Source: DASYQV01 sp036005125 (GTDB taxonomy: Bacteria; Acidobacteriota; Vicinamibacteria; Vicinamibacterales; UBA2999). From it: 25,956 nucleotides of DNA. The number at the start of each line of letters is the position of its first letter. The stretch's first letter is position 1. The stretch lies in the NCBI GenBank assembly GCA_036005125.1, contig DASYQV010000103.1, forward strand, positions 1-25,956, written 5' to 3'. The notes beneath the pieces are model-generated. The model was not told the DNA's origin and did no database searches. It saw only the letters and a program-made list of their open reading frames with translations. Made by a program: the position numbers and the translations under genes. Below are positions 13,885 to 21,887 of this stretch, one piece after another.

Positions 13885-13989
13885 GTGGATTCTACGATTT
13901 TCGGGGTCGGCGTGCTCAGGTGGCGGCTCCGGGTGGAGGCGTACTTGCTGCTGCTCGTGGACGAGTACCCGCCATTCTCACTCACGTAA
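13885..13989 (+). pseudogene. Remnant of a DUF4389 gene (C-terminal end only)
   Basis: In one frame this stretch reads FGVGVLRWRLRVEAYLLLLV then DEYPPFSLT and stop. This matches the closing block of DUF4389 membrane proteins as I remember it (VGVLRWxLRVxAYxLLLTDxYPPFSL). Only about 30 of an expected 200 residues are present, with no upstream homologous sequence before the divergent gene at 13785 and no ribosome binding site. It is best read as a deletion remnant; a 34-residue product from the GTG at 13885 cannot be excluded. It lies in the 330-bp gap 13786-14115, which otherwise holds a promoter and REP-like repeats. Confidence 0.6.
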
Positions 13990-13997
13990 CCGTGTCT

Positions 13998-14106
13998 CGT
14001 AGGCCGCATCTTTAGATGCGGCGCAGTGCCACCCTTGAGTCGTGGGCCGCATCTTTAGATGCGGCCCAGCGAATGTACCCGGTCTAAAAGACCCGGCCTG
14101 CGTACG
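13998..14106. repeat. REP-like palindromic elements, copy 3 (three cores)
   Basis: Two GCCGCATCTTTAGATGCGGC palindromes (about 14003-14022 and 14046-14065) are followed by a variant of the second core, CCGGTCTAAAAGACCCGG (14080-14097), and an outer CGTACG. The cores appear in the order opposite to copies 1 and 2. It starts nine bases after the stop of the DUF4389 remnant and ends ten bases before the stop of the minus-strand TPR gene. Confidence 0.87.
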
Positions 14107-14115
14107 TCGGTGGTG

Positions 14116-16257
14116 CTAGCGCCGATCGCCCAGCAGGCGTGTGGCCTGTTCGAGGTTGCGCCGGGCGTCTTTGTGATCGGGAGCGAGCGTCAGCGCGGCC
14201 CGGAAATGTTCCACGGCCTCCGCCAGTTTTCCCTGACTGGCGAGCCCGGCTCCGAGAAGATTGTGAGCCACGGCATCGTCTGGCTCCAGCTGCAGCGCCT
14301 GCTCGGCATGAAATGCTGCTTCGGCTCCCTTGTTGAGCCGCAGGAACAGCTCCGCCGCGCCGAGACGCGCGACCCGCGAGGCCGGGTCGAGCTCCAGCGC
14401 TTTTTTGTACGCGTCCAATGCCTCGTCGGGCTTTCCGCTCGACGCGAGCGCGATACCCAGCTTGATCTGCCAGTCCGCGCGACCCGGTTGAATTCCCGCC
14501 ACGACGCGATAGTGCGACACGGCCTCGGTGTATCGCCGTTGCTGGAGCAGCACGTCCCCGAGGCTCGCGTGCGCGTCGGCGTTCGACGGCGCGAGCGCCA
14601 GAATGGAGCGAAACTGGTCCGCGCTCTCCTCCAGCCGTCCGCGCGTCCATAACACCCGCCCGAGAAGGCTCCGCGCCGGAATGCGGTTCGGGTGCGACGG
14701 GTCCTGGTCGATGAACATCTGAAGTTCCCGAACAGCCTGCTCCATCTCACCCCGCGCGGCCAGTTCCGTGCCGAGCGCGTACCGCGCGGGCGGGTAATCC
14801 TGCACAGCCTGCCGAAGCTGAACGAGCGCGGCGTCCGAGTCTCCAGCCTTCACCAGCGCGTCGGCGTAGGACAGACGAGCGCGCCCGTGCGGACGGCGCT
14901 CGACCGAGCTGCGCCAGACGGATACCCCGGTTCCGTACTCGGCGTTCCGGTACACGGTGCGAGCCGCGAGCGAAACAAGCCAGGCAGTCGTCATGGCCAG
15001 CGCCACGACCGTGATCAGCCGGCCGCGGCCGGCAGCCCACGTCGATCTCGCGTGCGCGACGAGCGACCAGCCGCCAATCACGAGCAGAACGGCGAGCGCC
15101 GCCAGCGGGAGATACATCCGGCGTTCTGCTCCGGCCTCCGTGACGATCGGGATGATGCTGGAGTCGGGCGCGAGAATCACGAAGAACGCGGCGCAGACGC
15201 ATCCCACCATGGGCCAGCGCACAAGGGCGACAATGGCGCCAACGAGCAGCGCCACCACCAGGAGACCCGGTCCGACGACGTCACGTATCGAGAGAGCCTT
15301 CGGCGGGCCGTAGTCGAGCACGAGCGTATCGGGCCAGAGCGTCAGACGCAGGTAGTGAGGTATGAGCTGTGCCTGATTGAGAAGGTAGGTCCAGGCGTCG
15401 ACCCCCCCGGAGAAGCCCATCGTCGAATGTGGCCTCAGCCAGATGAGGACGCCAAGCAGTCCCCAGGTTGCGACAAACCCCAGGTACAGGTGCTTGCGCA
15501 CCCGGAGCGCATCGCGGAGGGACGAAAAGACGAAGATCCGATCGTAGAGCAGCACAATGAGCGGCGCGGCGGCCATCGATTCCTTCGTCGCCATCCCGCA
15601 CACGCATGCGACGGCCGACAGCACATGCCAGCGCGCGCGACGCGGAGAATCGAGCGCACGTATCGCGCAGTAGAGCGTAAGCAGGAAGAACAGGCCCATC
15701 ATCGACGAGGTACGCTGCGTCGTGTAGTCGATGACCTCGGTCACAATCGGATGGAGCATCCACCAGAGCGTCGCGATCAACGCCACGTCTGTCGCAGCGG
15801 CGTTCCAACGTTCGCCAAGCCGGGCGCCGGAGAGCACGCGCCGGATGATGCCGAACAGCAGGAGCGCGGCAAGGAGGTGGACGCCAAGGTTCCAGACGTG
15901 GTACCCGGTGACGTCGAGACCTCCGAGCGCGTAGTTCGCAGCGAGGGAGAGGTTGACGAGGGGCCGGCGCGCGACCGGGGTTTCCGCTGGAGGGATAAGG
16001 GCGTGCCAGAGAGGCCAGACCTCGCGGATCGTCTTGTTGTTGATAATTGCCGTTTCATCGTCCCAGACGAACGGCACGTGGAGGCTGTTCCAGTACGCGC
16101 AGATTCCCGCGAAGACGATCAGCGCGATCCGGGCTCGCGACGGATGGAGTCGCCGTGAAACGGTCCGATCCGCATGGCTCCGGGCTCGAACCGGACGCGA
16201 CTTGCCTCTCGCAGGCGCCCGCGCGGCCCTTGTCCCGGCATGGGTCGGAGATGGCAT
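14116..16257 (-). CDS. Multi-pass GT-C-like membrane protein with C-terminal TPR repeats (TMTC-like)
   Basis: A 713-residue protein resembling TMTC-type proteins, which pair a GT-C glycosyltransferase-like membrane domain with TPRs. After a basic N-terminus of about 40 residues, the first loop carries the FVWDDETAIINN motif, where GT-C enzymes keep catalytic acidic residues, and ten or so membrane segments follow to about residue 470. A second conserved loop is MLHPIVTEVIDYTTQRTSSM. Residues about 480-713 hold roughly six TPRs (for example ADAHASLGDVLLQQRRYTEA and DEALDAYKKALELDPASR). The predicted role is transfer of a sugar from a polyprenyl-phosphate donor outside the membrane, with the TPRs binding acceptors; this is inferred from architecture. 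The start at 16257 has no strong ribosome binding site. It is divergent from another GT-C-type gene. Confidence 0.8.
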   Translation of the reverse strand: MPSPTHAGTRAARAPARGKSRPVRARSHADRTVSRRLHPSRARIALIVFAGICAYWNSLHVPFVWDDETAIINNKTIREVWPLWHALIPPAETPVARRPLVNLSLAANYALGGLDVTGYHVWNLGVHLLAALLLFGIIRRVLSGARLGERWNAAATDVALIATLWWMLHPIVTEVIDYTTQRTSSMMGLFFLLTLYCAIRALDSPRRARWHVLSAVACVCGMATKESMAAAPLIVLLYDRIFVFSSLRDALRVRKHLYLGFVATWGLLGVLIWLRPHSTMGFSGGVDAWTYLLNQAQLIPHYLRLTLWPDTLVLDYGPPKALSIRDVVGPGLLVVALLVGAIVALVRWPMVGCVCAAFFVILAPDSSIIPIVTEAGAERRMYLPLAALAVLLVIGGWSLVAHARSTWAAGRGRLITVVALAMTTAWLVSLAARTVYRNAEYGTGVSVWRSSVERRPHGRARLSYADALVKAGDSDAALVQLRQAVQDYPPARYALGTELAARGEMEQAVRELQMFIDQDPSHPNRIPARSLLGRVLWTRGRLEESADQFRSILALAPSNADAHASLGDVLLQQRRYTEAVSHYRVVAGIQPGRADWQIKLGIALASSGKPDEALDAYKKALELDPASRVARLGAAELFLRLNKGAEAAFHAEQALQLEPDDAVAHNLLGAGLASQGKLAEAVEHFRAALTLAPDHKDARRNLEQATRLLGDRR

Positions 16258-16283
16258 GACCGGGCAATCTTACCAACCGGCAG

Positions 16284-16367
16284 CGTCTCTTTGGCGCGCT
16301 TCGCGCGCCGGTCCGTTAGGCGGTCCCACAGCGTCGACCAAGTCCCGGGGTGGCCGCTTAACGGACC
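16284..16367. repeat. Palindromic element B, copy 1, in a divergent promoter region
   Basis: A short palindrome, GGCGCGCTTCGCGCGCC (16293-16309), is followed by an imperfect inverted repeat with 13-bp arms: GTCCGTTAGGCGG (16311-16323) and CCGCTTAACGGAC (16354-16366), one mismatch. A second copy with the same order of parts and the shared string GCGGTCCCAC lies at 22800-22886. The element ends 79 bp before the plus-strand ATG at 16446. Confidence 0.8.
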
Positions 16368-16418
16368 AATTAGGGACGCGGGCAGCGTTGAAGGGTCGCT
16401 GGCGGTTTGAAGACGCCA

Positions 16419-16424
16419 TACAAT
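16419..16424 (+). promoter_or_regulatory. Putative -10 box (TACAAT)
   Basis: TACAAT lies 22 bp before the ATG at 16446. Its position makes the earlier in-frame TTG (16407) and ATG (16428) unlikely starts. No clear -35 box at the proper spacing; palindromic element B ends 51 bp upstream. Confidence 0.4.
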
Positions 16425-16445
16425 TCGATGCATCTACGACGTGCA

Positions 16446-18719
16446 ATGACCTGGTCGCGGGTGTGGCAGATGCTCGGCGCTTTCCTGTGCCTGTGGGTTC
16501 TTGCTGCCCATGTGTTCACTGATTTCGCGCGCGTTCGCATCAGGCTGGTGACGACGCCGCTTGCGGCGCAGCAATCGGTGTCCATCCCGCTCGCAAGGGC
16601 CGCGGACATACCCGAACGGTACCTGGTGCTCGTCTGTCGTGTCCGCAATGTCGGCACCGAGCCCGTGCGAATCTCCGCACGGGTCGACGGCGAGGTATTG
16701 CAGGAGCGAGCAGTCGCACCGGAATCATCGGTGCGATTCGACCTGGTATGGCCGCGTCCTGCGTCCGTACTCGGCAGCTACCGTCTCGATCTCGCGGGCA
16801 CGACGAGCCAGTGGACGGTCGAGTACGCGGAGCTGGCGAACGTGCACGGCTTCACGCGTGGCGCCGTGGAATTCCTCATCCTGCCAGCCGCGCAGCCGTT
16901 TGCGGCCCCGGCGCCATGGGCGCTCGTCGCGTTGGCCGTATGGGCGCTGCTCGTCTCGACCCGTCGGCCGGCGCCGTGGCCGCGTTGGCTGCGGGTGGCG
17001 CACGTGACGCTGTCTACTGCGTCCTCTACGCTCTTCCTGGCGGCCGCCCTCTCGTCCGTGGTTTCGAGCTACCGCGTCGTCCTCGCCCCGCACACGTTCA
17101 TCCTGGGCTGTTTCGTGCTGTGGGCGCCGCATACGCTGGCGCTGCTCGAGACGTGGAGCGGGTGGGTGGCCCGCACCGCCAGGAGGATGCTGCTGGCGTG
17201 TGGCCCGGCTGCTATCCGCCGTATCGCGGCCGTCGTCCCCTGGTTTCACCTGACAGTCGGGGTCGCGGTCGCAGCGTACGCGCTCGTGCTCTGCCTGAAT
17301 GTCGGTGGCTACGCGGGAGGTTCCGATCAGTCTGGATACTTGAACAGCGCGCGGCTGCTCGCGCACGGCTACGTCCGCACACCCATGCGCGCCGTTCCGT
17401 CGTTGCCGCCCGACAAGATGCCGCGCTCCACATACATGCCGCTCGGCTTCGCGGTCGCCGACAACAACACGCTCGTGCCCACCTATCCGGTCGGGCTCCC
17501 GCTCATGGTCATGGCAATGGCACATGTGACGGGATGGGAATCGGCGGCCGACGTCACGATGGTGCTCCACGCGCTGCTCGGTCTGGCCTTGGTCTTCTGG
17601 CTCGCGCGTGAGTGCGGCTTGTCGTCACATACATCCGCTTTTGCGGCTCTGCTCCTCGCCACGAGTCCTCTCTACATGAACATGTCGCTGACGCTGATGA
17701 GCGACACACCTGCGCTCGTCTGGACGACAGCCGCGATCGTGCTGGCATGGCGAAGCCGCGAGGACGCCCGGTGGGCCGTACTGGCCGGAGCGGCACTGTC
17801 GGTTGCGGTACTGACGCGTCCGACAAACATCCTGGTGTTCGCGCCCGTCGCCATCTGCCTTGGTGTCTCGCCCTCACGGTGGCTGTGGCTCGGTGCCGGT
17901 GGGGCGCCCGGCGCGATCATGCTGCTCCGCTACAACGTCGCCGCGTACGGCAGGGCAATCACCACCGGCTACGGCGACGCCAGCTCTCTTTTCGCGTTCG
18001 GGAACGTGGGGCCCTCGCTGTGGAACTACGCGCAGTGGCTGCCGGTGGTGCTGACCCCCATCGTTCTGCTCGCCTTCGGGCTGCCTGCGCTCGTCCGGCG
18101 GGCGCCGCGGCTCGTCACGGTGCTGTTGCTCTGGATCGCCACGTTCTTCCTTGTCTACATGTTCTACTACCACACGCACGAAACGTGGTGGTACTTGAGG
18201 TTCGTGCTCCCCGCATTCCCAGCCCTCATCGTCGGGTCGCTGTGGGTGTGGCGCACCCTGCAGGAGCGTTGGAGCGGCCGGCTGCGTTTCCCCGCTTTCA
18301 TCGGAGGGGTGCCAGCGGGACTCATCCTTGTTGCGCTCGTCCTGTGGTACAACGTCGGGTGGATCCGTTGGTTGAACGTGCTCGACAACGGCCCTGCCGA
18401 GAAGGCGTACTCACAGGCTGCTGCGTGGACGACCGTCCATCTGCCGCCCGATGCCGCGATCATGGCGATGGAGGTCAGCGGGGCTTTTCGTTACTACACC
18501 AACTTTCCAGTTGTGCGGTGGGACTTCCTCGCACGGGACCGCGACGCTCTTCAACGCGTGGAACGAGAGGCCGTCGCAGGACGGCTGCCGCTCTATGCCG
18601 TGCTCTTTCCGTACGAGATCGAGGAACTGAAGTTCTTCACGCGCATTCCAGGTACGTGGGAGAAGGTCGCCGCAATCAGACACGTGACCGTGTGGCGCTT
18701 CGTGGCGCGTAGTACGTAG
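16446..18719 (+). CDS. GT-C-type (family 39-like) membrane glycosyltransferase
   Basis: A 757-residue multi-pass protein resembling ArnT/PMT-type (GT39-like) glycosyltransferases that use polyprenyl-phosphate sugars. After a first membrane anchor (AFLCLWVLAAHVF) comes a soluble beta-rich domain of about 120 residues, then three membrane segments, then the catalytic-type region: GGYAGGSDQSGYLNSARLL carries the acidic residue expected in the first GT-C loop, and PTYPVGLPLMVMAMAH, LATSPLYMNMSLTLMSDTP and VLTRPTNILVFAP follow the usual order. The C-terminus (DAAIMAMEVSGAFRYYTNFP...) is a small soluble domain. I prefer the ATG at 16446; other in-frame starts lie at 16407 and 16428. The stop codon TAG and the final codons fall inside a REP-like element. 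The substrate is unknown. Confidence 0.8.
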   Translation: MTWSRVWQMLGAFLCLWVLAAHVFTDFARVRIRLVTTPLAAQQSVSIPLARAADIPERYLVLVCRVRNVGTEPVRISARVDGEVLQERAVAPESSVRFDLVWPRPASVLGSYRLDLAGTTSQWTVEYAELANVHGFTRGAVEFLILPAAQPFAAPAPWALVALAVWALLVSTRRPAPWPRWLRVAHVTLSTASSTLFLAAALSSVVSSYRVVLAPHTFILGCFVLWAPHTLALLETWSGWVARTARRMLLACGPAAIRRIAAVVPWFHLTVGVAVAAYALVLCLNVGGYAGGSDQSGYLNSARLLAHGYVRTPMRAVPSLPPDKMPRSTYMPLGFAVADNNTLVPTYPVGLPLMVMAMAHVTGWESAADVTMVLHALLGLALVFWLARECGLSSHTSAFAALLLATSPLYMNMSLTLMSDTPALVWTTAAIVLAWRSREDARWAVLAGAALSVAVLTRPTNILVFAPVAICLGVSPSRWLWLGAGGAPGAIMLLRYNVAAYGRAITTGYGDASSLFAFGNVGPSLWNYAQWLPVVLTPIVLLAFGLPALVRRAPRLVTVLLLWIATFFLVYMFYYHTHETWWYLRFVLPAFPALIVGSLWVWRTLQERWSGRLRFPAFIGGVPAGLILVALVLWYNVGWIRWLNVLDNGPAEKAYSQAAAWTTVHLPPDAAIMAMEVSGAFRYYTNFPVVRWDFLARDRDALQRVEREAVAGRLPLYAVLFPYEIEELKFFTRIPGTWEKVAAIRHVTVWRFVARST

Positions 18720-18798
18720 GCCGGCCGAACGTACGTAGGCCGGGTCTTTAGACGCGGCGGCGCCGCTGGGCCGCATCTAAAGATGCGGCCTACGTACG
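18713..18798. repeat. REP-like palindromic element, copy 4, overlapping a stop codon
   Basis: Begins TACGTAGGCCGG at 18713 and continues with a second TACGTAGGCCGG (18732), a degenerate core GGGTCTTTAGACGC, and the intact core GCCGCATCTAAAGATGCGGC ending in CCTACGTACG. The first TACGTAG contains the stop codon (18717-18719) of the GT-C gene. It fills the gap between two convergent genes, ending seven bases before the stop of the amidohydrolase. Confidence 0.88.
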
Positions 18799-18804
18799 AA
18801 ACGA

Positions 18805-20187
18805 TCAATTCGTCGCGTTCGCCCGTCTGATCCTCGCCAGAACCGCGTCCCGATCGAGCCTGGCGCCTCTCAGATAGATGCTCGCGATCTGGCGGGTGTT
18901 CGAGATGTTCTCCAGCGGGTTGGCGTTGAGCACGAGGAAATCGGCGCGCTTGCCCGGGGCCAGGATTCCGACGTCGGTGATTCCAAGGAGCTCTGCGGCC
19001 CTCGAGGTGGTGGTCACGATCGCCTGTGCGGGGGTGAGCCCGAGCTGCACGTATCGTCCGAGCTCGTGGTGGTCCGCCCATCCGAACGAATAGCGGGGCC
19101 AGACACCGGCGTCGGTACCGAGCGCGAGACGTGCGCCGGATTCGATCATCTTCATGAAGTTGTATTTCAGCGTTTCCTCGCGCGCGGCCGCGTTCGCCGC
19201 GGGCTTGCAGTCGGTCGCACGGACATCGGCGATCATTTTCGCGGAATACACCTGCTCCACGAACGGATCGTTTCCGCACAGTTCACTGCGATCGCCAAGG
19301 CCGAAGACCGTGGTCCAGTACGGTTTCTTCTGCTTGATCAGCCCGAGACCCTCATCGTCCAGCTTCTCGCCCTGGATGGTGTGAACGAGGACGTCGGCTC
19401 CGGCCCGCAGGACGTCCTTGTAATCCCTCAGGCTCGTGGCGTGCGCGTGGACCTTGATGCCGAGCTTGTGTGCCTCGTCGATCACCGCATCATAGATCTC
19501 GTGCGGCATCGCGGGGTACGTGCCGCGCCGATCGCCGATCCAGATCTTGACGTGCTTGATGTTCTTCGCGGCAACGGCCTGAACGGCCGCGCGCGCCTCG
19601 GGGCTGCGCGTGACCTCGAAATTGGCGCGCAGCGGTCTGGTGCCCCTGATCAGGATGTGGTCCGGCCCGCCGTTCGGCGGCACGATCCCGGCCATGAGCA
19701 GGAGCTGCGCGGAGGGAGGCAACTTCCGCGCGTCCTGGTCGAGGAGGAAATCGCCCGCGATGTCGAGCGCCCCGGAACCGGCGTCCAACACCGTGCCGAC
19801 CCCATAGAACGCTTCTCGCTGGAGGTGATCCAGGATGTTCTCCGCCGTGAAGTGTTCCGGACGTGAGTCACCCTCGGCCGATGTGTACCTTTCGTAGCCG
19901 ATGTGCGCGTGGACGTTGATGAGCGCGGGCATCACCGTCTTGCCCGTCAGGTCCACTCGCTCCGCGCCCGCCGGCAGGGCGACTGCGCCTTTGGCCCCTA
20001 CCGACACGATCCGGCCGTTCTCGACGACGAACGCGCCGCTCTCAATCGCCGCGCTGCCATCCCCGGCGATGAGCCGGGCGCCCTCATAAAGGACGGCCCG
20101 GGACTGATTCCGCGACTGCGACAACACCGCGCTCGATCCGACTGACGCGAGCACGAGACAACAGGCCGCAAGCTTCCACGGACGCAT
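18805..20187 (-). CDS. Secreted metal-dependent amidohydrolase (second copy)
   Basis: Amidohydrolase-superfamily enzyme of 460 residues, distantly paralogous to the gene at 799-2136. Signal peptide: LAACCLVLASVGSSAVLSQS. Metal-site residues: HxH in NVHAHIGY (H93, H95), candidate Lys in HVKIWIGDRRG, His in KVHAHATSL, His in VLVHTIQG, and Asp in LGTDAGV. The N-terminal strand set (GARLIAGDGSAAIESGAFVV) and the C-terminal KRADFLVLNANPLENI complete the fold. The ATG at 20187, with GAGGTG four bases before it, is the start; the frame is open to 20262, but those codons (including MNHES) come from the heptamer repeat and are not protein-like. It lies 92 bp downstream of the PQQ dehydrogenase on the same strand, separated by an inverted heptamer array. 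Substrate unknown. Confidence 0.88.
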   Translation of the reverse strand: MRPWKLAACCLVLASVGSSAVLSQSRNQSRAVLYEGARLIAGDGSAAIESGAFVVENGRIVSVGAKGAVALPAGAERVDLTGKTVMPALINVHAHIGYERYTSAEGDSRPEHFTAENILDHLQREAFYGVGTVLDAGSGALDIAGDFLLDQDARKLPPSAQLLLMAGIVPPNGGPDHILIRGTRPLRANFEVTRSPEARAAVQAVAAKNIKHVKIWIGDRRGTYPAMPHEIYDAVIDEAHKLGIKVHAHATSLRDYKDVLRAGADVLVHTIQGEKLDDEGLGLIKQKKPYWTTVFGLGDRSELCGNDPFVEQVYSAKMIADVRATDCKPAANAAAREETLKYNFMKMIESGARLALGTDAGVWPRYSFGWADHHELGRYVQLGLTPAQAIVTTTSRAAELLGITDVGILAPGKRADFLVLNANPLENISNTRQIASIYLRGARLDRDAVLARIRRANATN

Positions 20188-20200
20188 GAGACACCTCAAC

Positions 20201-20279
20201 GATTCATGATTCATGATTCTTGATTTCCGAGCGGTATCCCAAAATCCAGAATCACGAATCACGAATCAAGAATCGCGAA
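20201..20279. repeat. Inverted pair of heptamer arrays
   Basis: Left arm: GATTCAT twice, GATTCTT, then GATTTCC (20201-20228). Right arm: AATCACG twice, AATCAAG, AATCGCG (20250-20277). The arms are imperfect reverse complements across a 21-nt spacer. The right arm touches the stop codon of the PQQ dehydrogenase (20280-20282), and the left arm ends 13 bp before the start codon of the amidohydrolase. Its left unit is the same heptamer, in another phase, as the TTCATGA array at 6854. Confidence 0.85.
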
Positions 20280-21887
20280 TTAATTCACGCTGAATACGAA
20301 CATCGTGAAACCCGCGGCGATGGCGACGTATTGCCGCCCATCCACCGCATACGAGATGGGGATGCCTCGTACGGCCGCGCCAACCTGGATGTCCCACAGC
20401 GGTTGTCCGGTGTCAGCGTCGAGTGCGAAGAAGTTGCCTTCTTCACTCCCTCCGAACACGAGACCGCCCGCCGTCGACAACAGGCTGGTAAATCCCGGCG
20501 ACAACAGCTTGAACTCCCACTTCATCTTTCCCGTTGTCCCCTCGAGCGCGCGGATCGCTCCCCATGCCTCGTCCCCGTTCACTGCACGTCCTCCTCCGCC
20601 GAGGAACGCGGTGCCGGGCTGGAATTCCGCCTCACCCTTGTAATAGACCGTGCCCATCTCGCGCGCACCCTGATAGAACAGTCCCGTTCGCGGGCTGTAA
20701 CTCGGACTGAACCAGTTCGCCGCGCCCTGGATGTTTGGAAAGATCAGCGTTCCTTCGAGGCTCGGCTCGATGCCCTTGCGCTTGATCGGCCGGCCTTTCG
20801 CATCGAGCTTCTCGGCCCAGGTCTGCTTCGCGTAGGGCACGCCCGCGAGAAACTCGCCCGTCGCGCGATCCAGCACGTAATAAAAAGCGTTCCGGTTTGC
20901 CTGCGCGAGCAGCTTCCGGACGCGGCCGCCGACGGGCGCGTCGAACAGCACGAGCATTTGATTGGCGTCCCAGTCGTGGACGTCGTGCGGCGTGAACTGG
21001 AAGTGCCACTTGATCTTTCCATCGGCCGGGTTCAGCGCGAGCACCGCATCCGTGTAGAGATTGTCGCCGGGGCGGTCGTCCGCGTTCCAATCGGGCGCCG
21101 GGTTGCCCGTGGCCCAGTACAGAAGATTCAGCTCCGGATCGTAGGAGCCGGTGAGCCATGTCGATCCTCCGCCGGTCTTCCAACTGGAAGGACCCCAGGT
21201 GTCGGCGCCTGGCTCGCCGGCAGCGGGGACCGTATACGTGCGCCAGACACGGCGGCCCGTTTTCGCGTCGTACGCATCGATATAGGCACGGATACCTGTC
21301 TCCGCGCCCGAGACGCCGACGACGATTTTTCCGTCGAGCGCGAGCGGCGCGAGCGTGAGATAGAAGCCCTGCTTGTTGTCGCCGACCGCGATGTCCCAGC
21401 GCACCGCGCCCGATCGTGTGTCGAGCGCAATCAAGTGTCCGTGGATCGTTCCAACGAAGACGGTGTCGTCCAGGATCGCGACCCCGCGGTTGACCGGCGG
21501 CGATCCAATCACGATGACATCGGACGGGATCGTTGGCGAATAGGTCCAGAGCGTTCGTCCGCTGCGGACGTCGAGCGCCGTCACCGTGCTTGGAGGCTCG
21601 GTGAGGTACATGATTCCGTCGACGACAATGGGCGAGGTCTCGACGATGCCTGCCTGTCGAATCTGATAAGCCCAGGCCAGTTTCAATCGCGAAACATTCT
21701 GCTTGTTGATTTGATCCAGTGGCGAGAAGCGCTGTTGCTTGTACGTCCCGCCATAGGTCAGCCAGTTGTGCGGTTCGCTCTCCGCCCGCACGATCCGTTG
21801 ATAGGGGACCTGAGCGGCCACGCGGCCCGCCGCCATGGCCAGCACGAGCACGACGGTCGTCGACAGCGCGCCGAATCGATGGATCAC
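20280..21887 (-). CDS. PQQ-dependent alcohol dehydrogenase (quinoprotein)
   Basis: Periplasmic eight-bladed propeller dehydrogenase of 535 residues that would oxidise alcohols or aldehydes and pass electrons to cytochrome c. The signal peptide (TTVVLVLAMAAGRVAAQ) is followed by NWLTYGGTYKQQRFSPLDQI, typical of the family. Expected active-site residues are present: Glu in GVSGAETGIRAYIDAYD, Asn in YWATGNPAPDWN, and the catalytic Asp in TPHDVHDWDANQ (D305), with a second Asp two residues later (D307), the position used for lanthanide binding in XoxF-type enzymes. The vicinal Cys-Cys usually found before VNRG is replaced: the block reads GSPPVNRG. Propeller W-motifs recur (for example DADTGQPLWDIQVG). 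The GTG start overlaps the stop of the cytochrome c gene by four bases, so the two are co-translated. It is shorter than methanol dehydrogenase (about 600). Confidence 0.88.
   Translation of the reverse strand: MIHRFGALSTTVVLVLAMAAGRVAAQVPYQRIVRAESEPHNWLTYGGTYKQQRFSPLDQINKQNVSRLKLAWAYQIRQAGIVETSPIVVDGIMYLTEPPSTVTALDVRSGRTLWTYSPTIPSDVIVIGSPPVNRGVAILDDTVFVGTIHGHLIALDTRSGAVRWDIAVGDNKQGFYLTLAPLALDGKIVVGVSGAETGIRAYIDAYDAKTGRRVWRTYTVPAAGEPGADTWGPSSWKTGGGSTWLTGSYDPELNLLYWATGNPAPDWNADDRPGDNLYTDAVLALNPADGKIKWHFQFTPHDVHDWDANQMLVLFDAPVGGRVRKLLAQANRNAFYYVLDRATGEFLAGVPYAKQTWAEKLDAKGRPIKRKGIEPSLEGTLIFPNIQGAANWFSPSYSPRTGLFYQGAREMGTVYYKGEAEFQPGTAFLGGGGRAVNGDEAWGAIRALEGTTGKMKWEFKLLSPGFTSLLSTAGGLVFGGSEEGNFFALDADTGQPLWDIQVGAAVRGIPISYAVDGRQYVAIAAGFTMFVFSVN

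Noticed and set aside
12682..13989. Long plus-strand frame (435 codons) opposite the CHEGN-family gene.
   Set aside because: It is antisense to a convincing gene with signal peptide and conserved blocks. Only its last 34 codons look real, and these are reported as a DUF4389 remnant.
14692..16158. Long plus-strand frame (488 codons) opposite the TPR/GT-C gene.
   Set aside because: Arg/Asp/Gly/His-rich low-complexity translation typical of antisense frames in GC-rich coding DNA; no domain.
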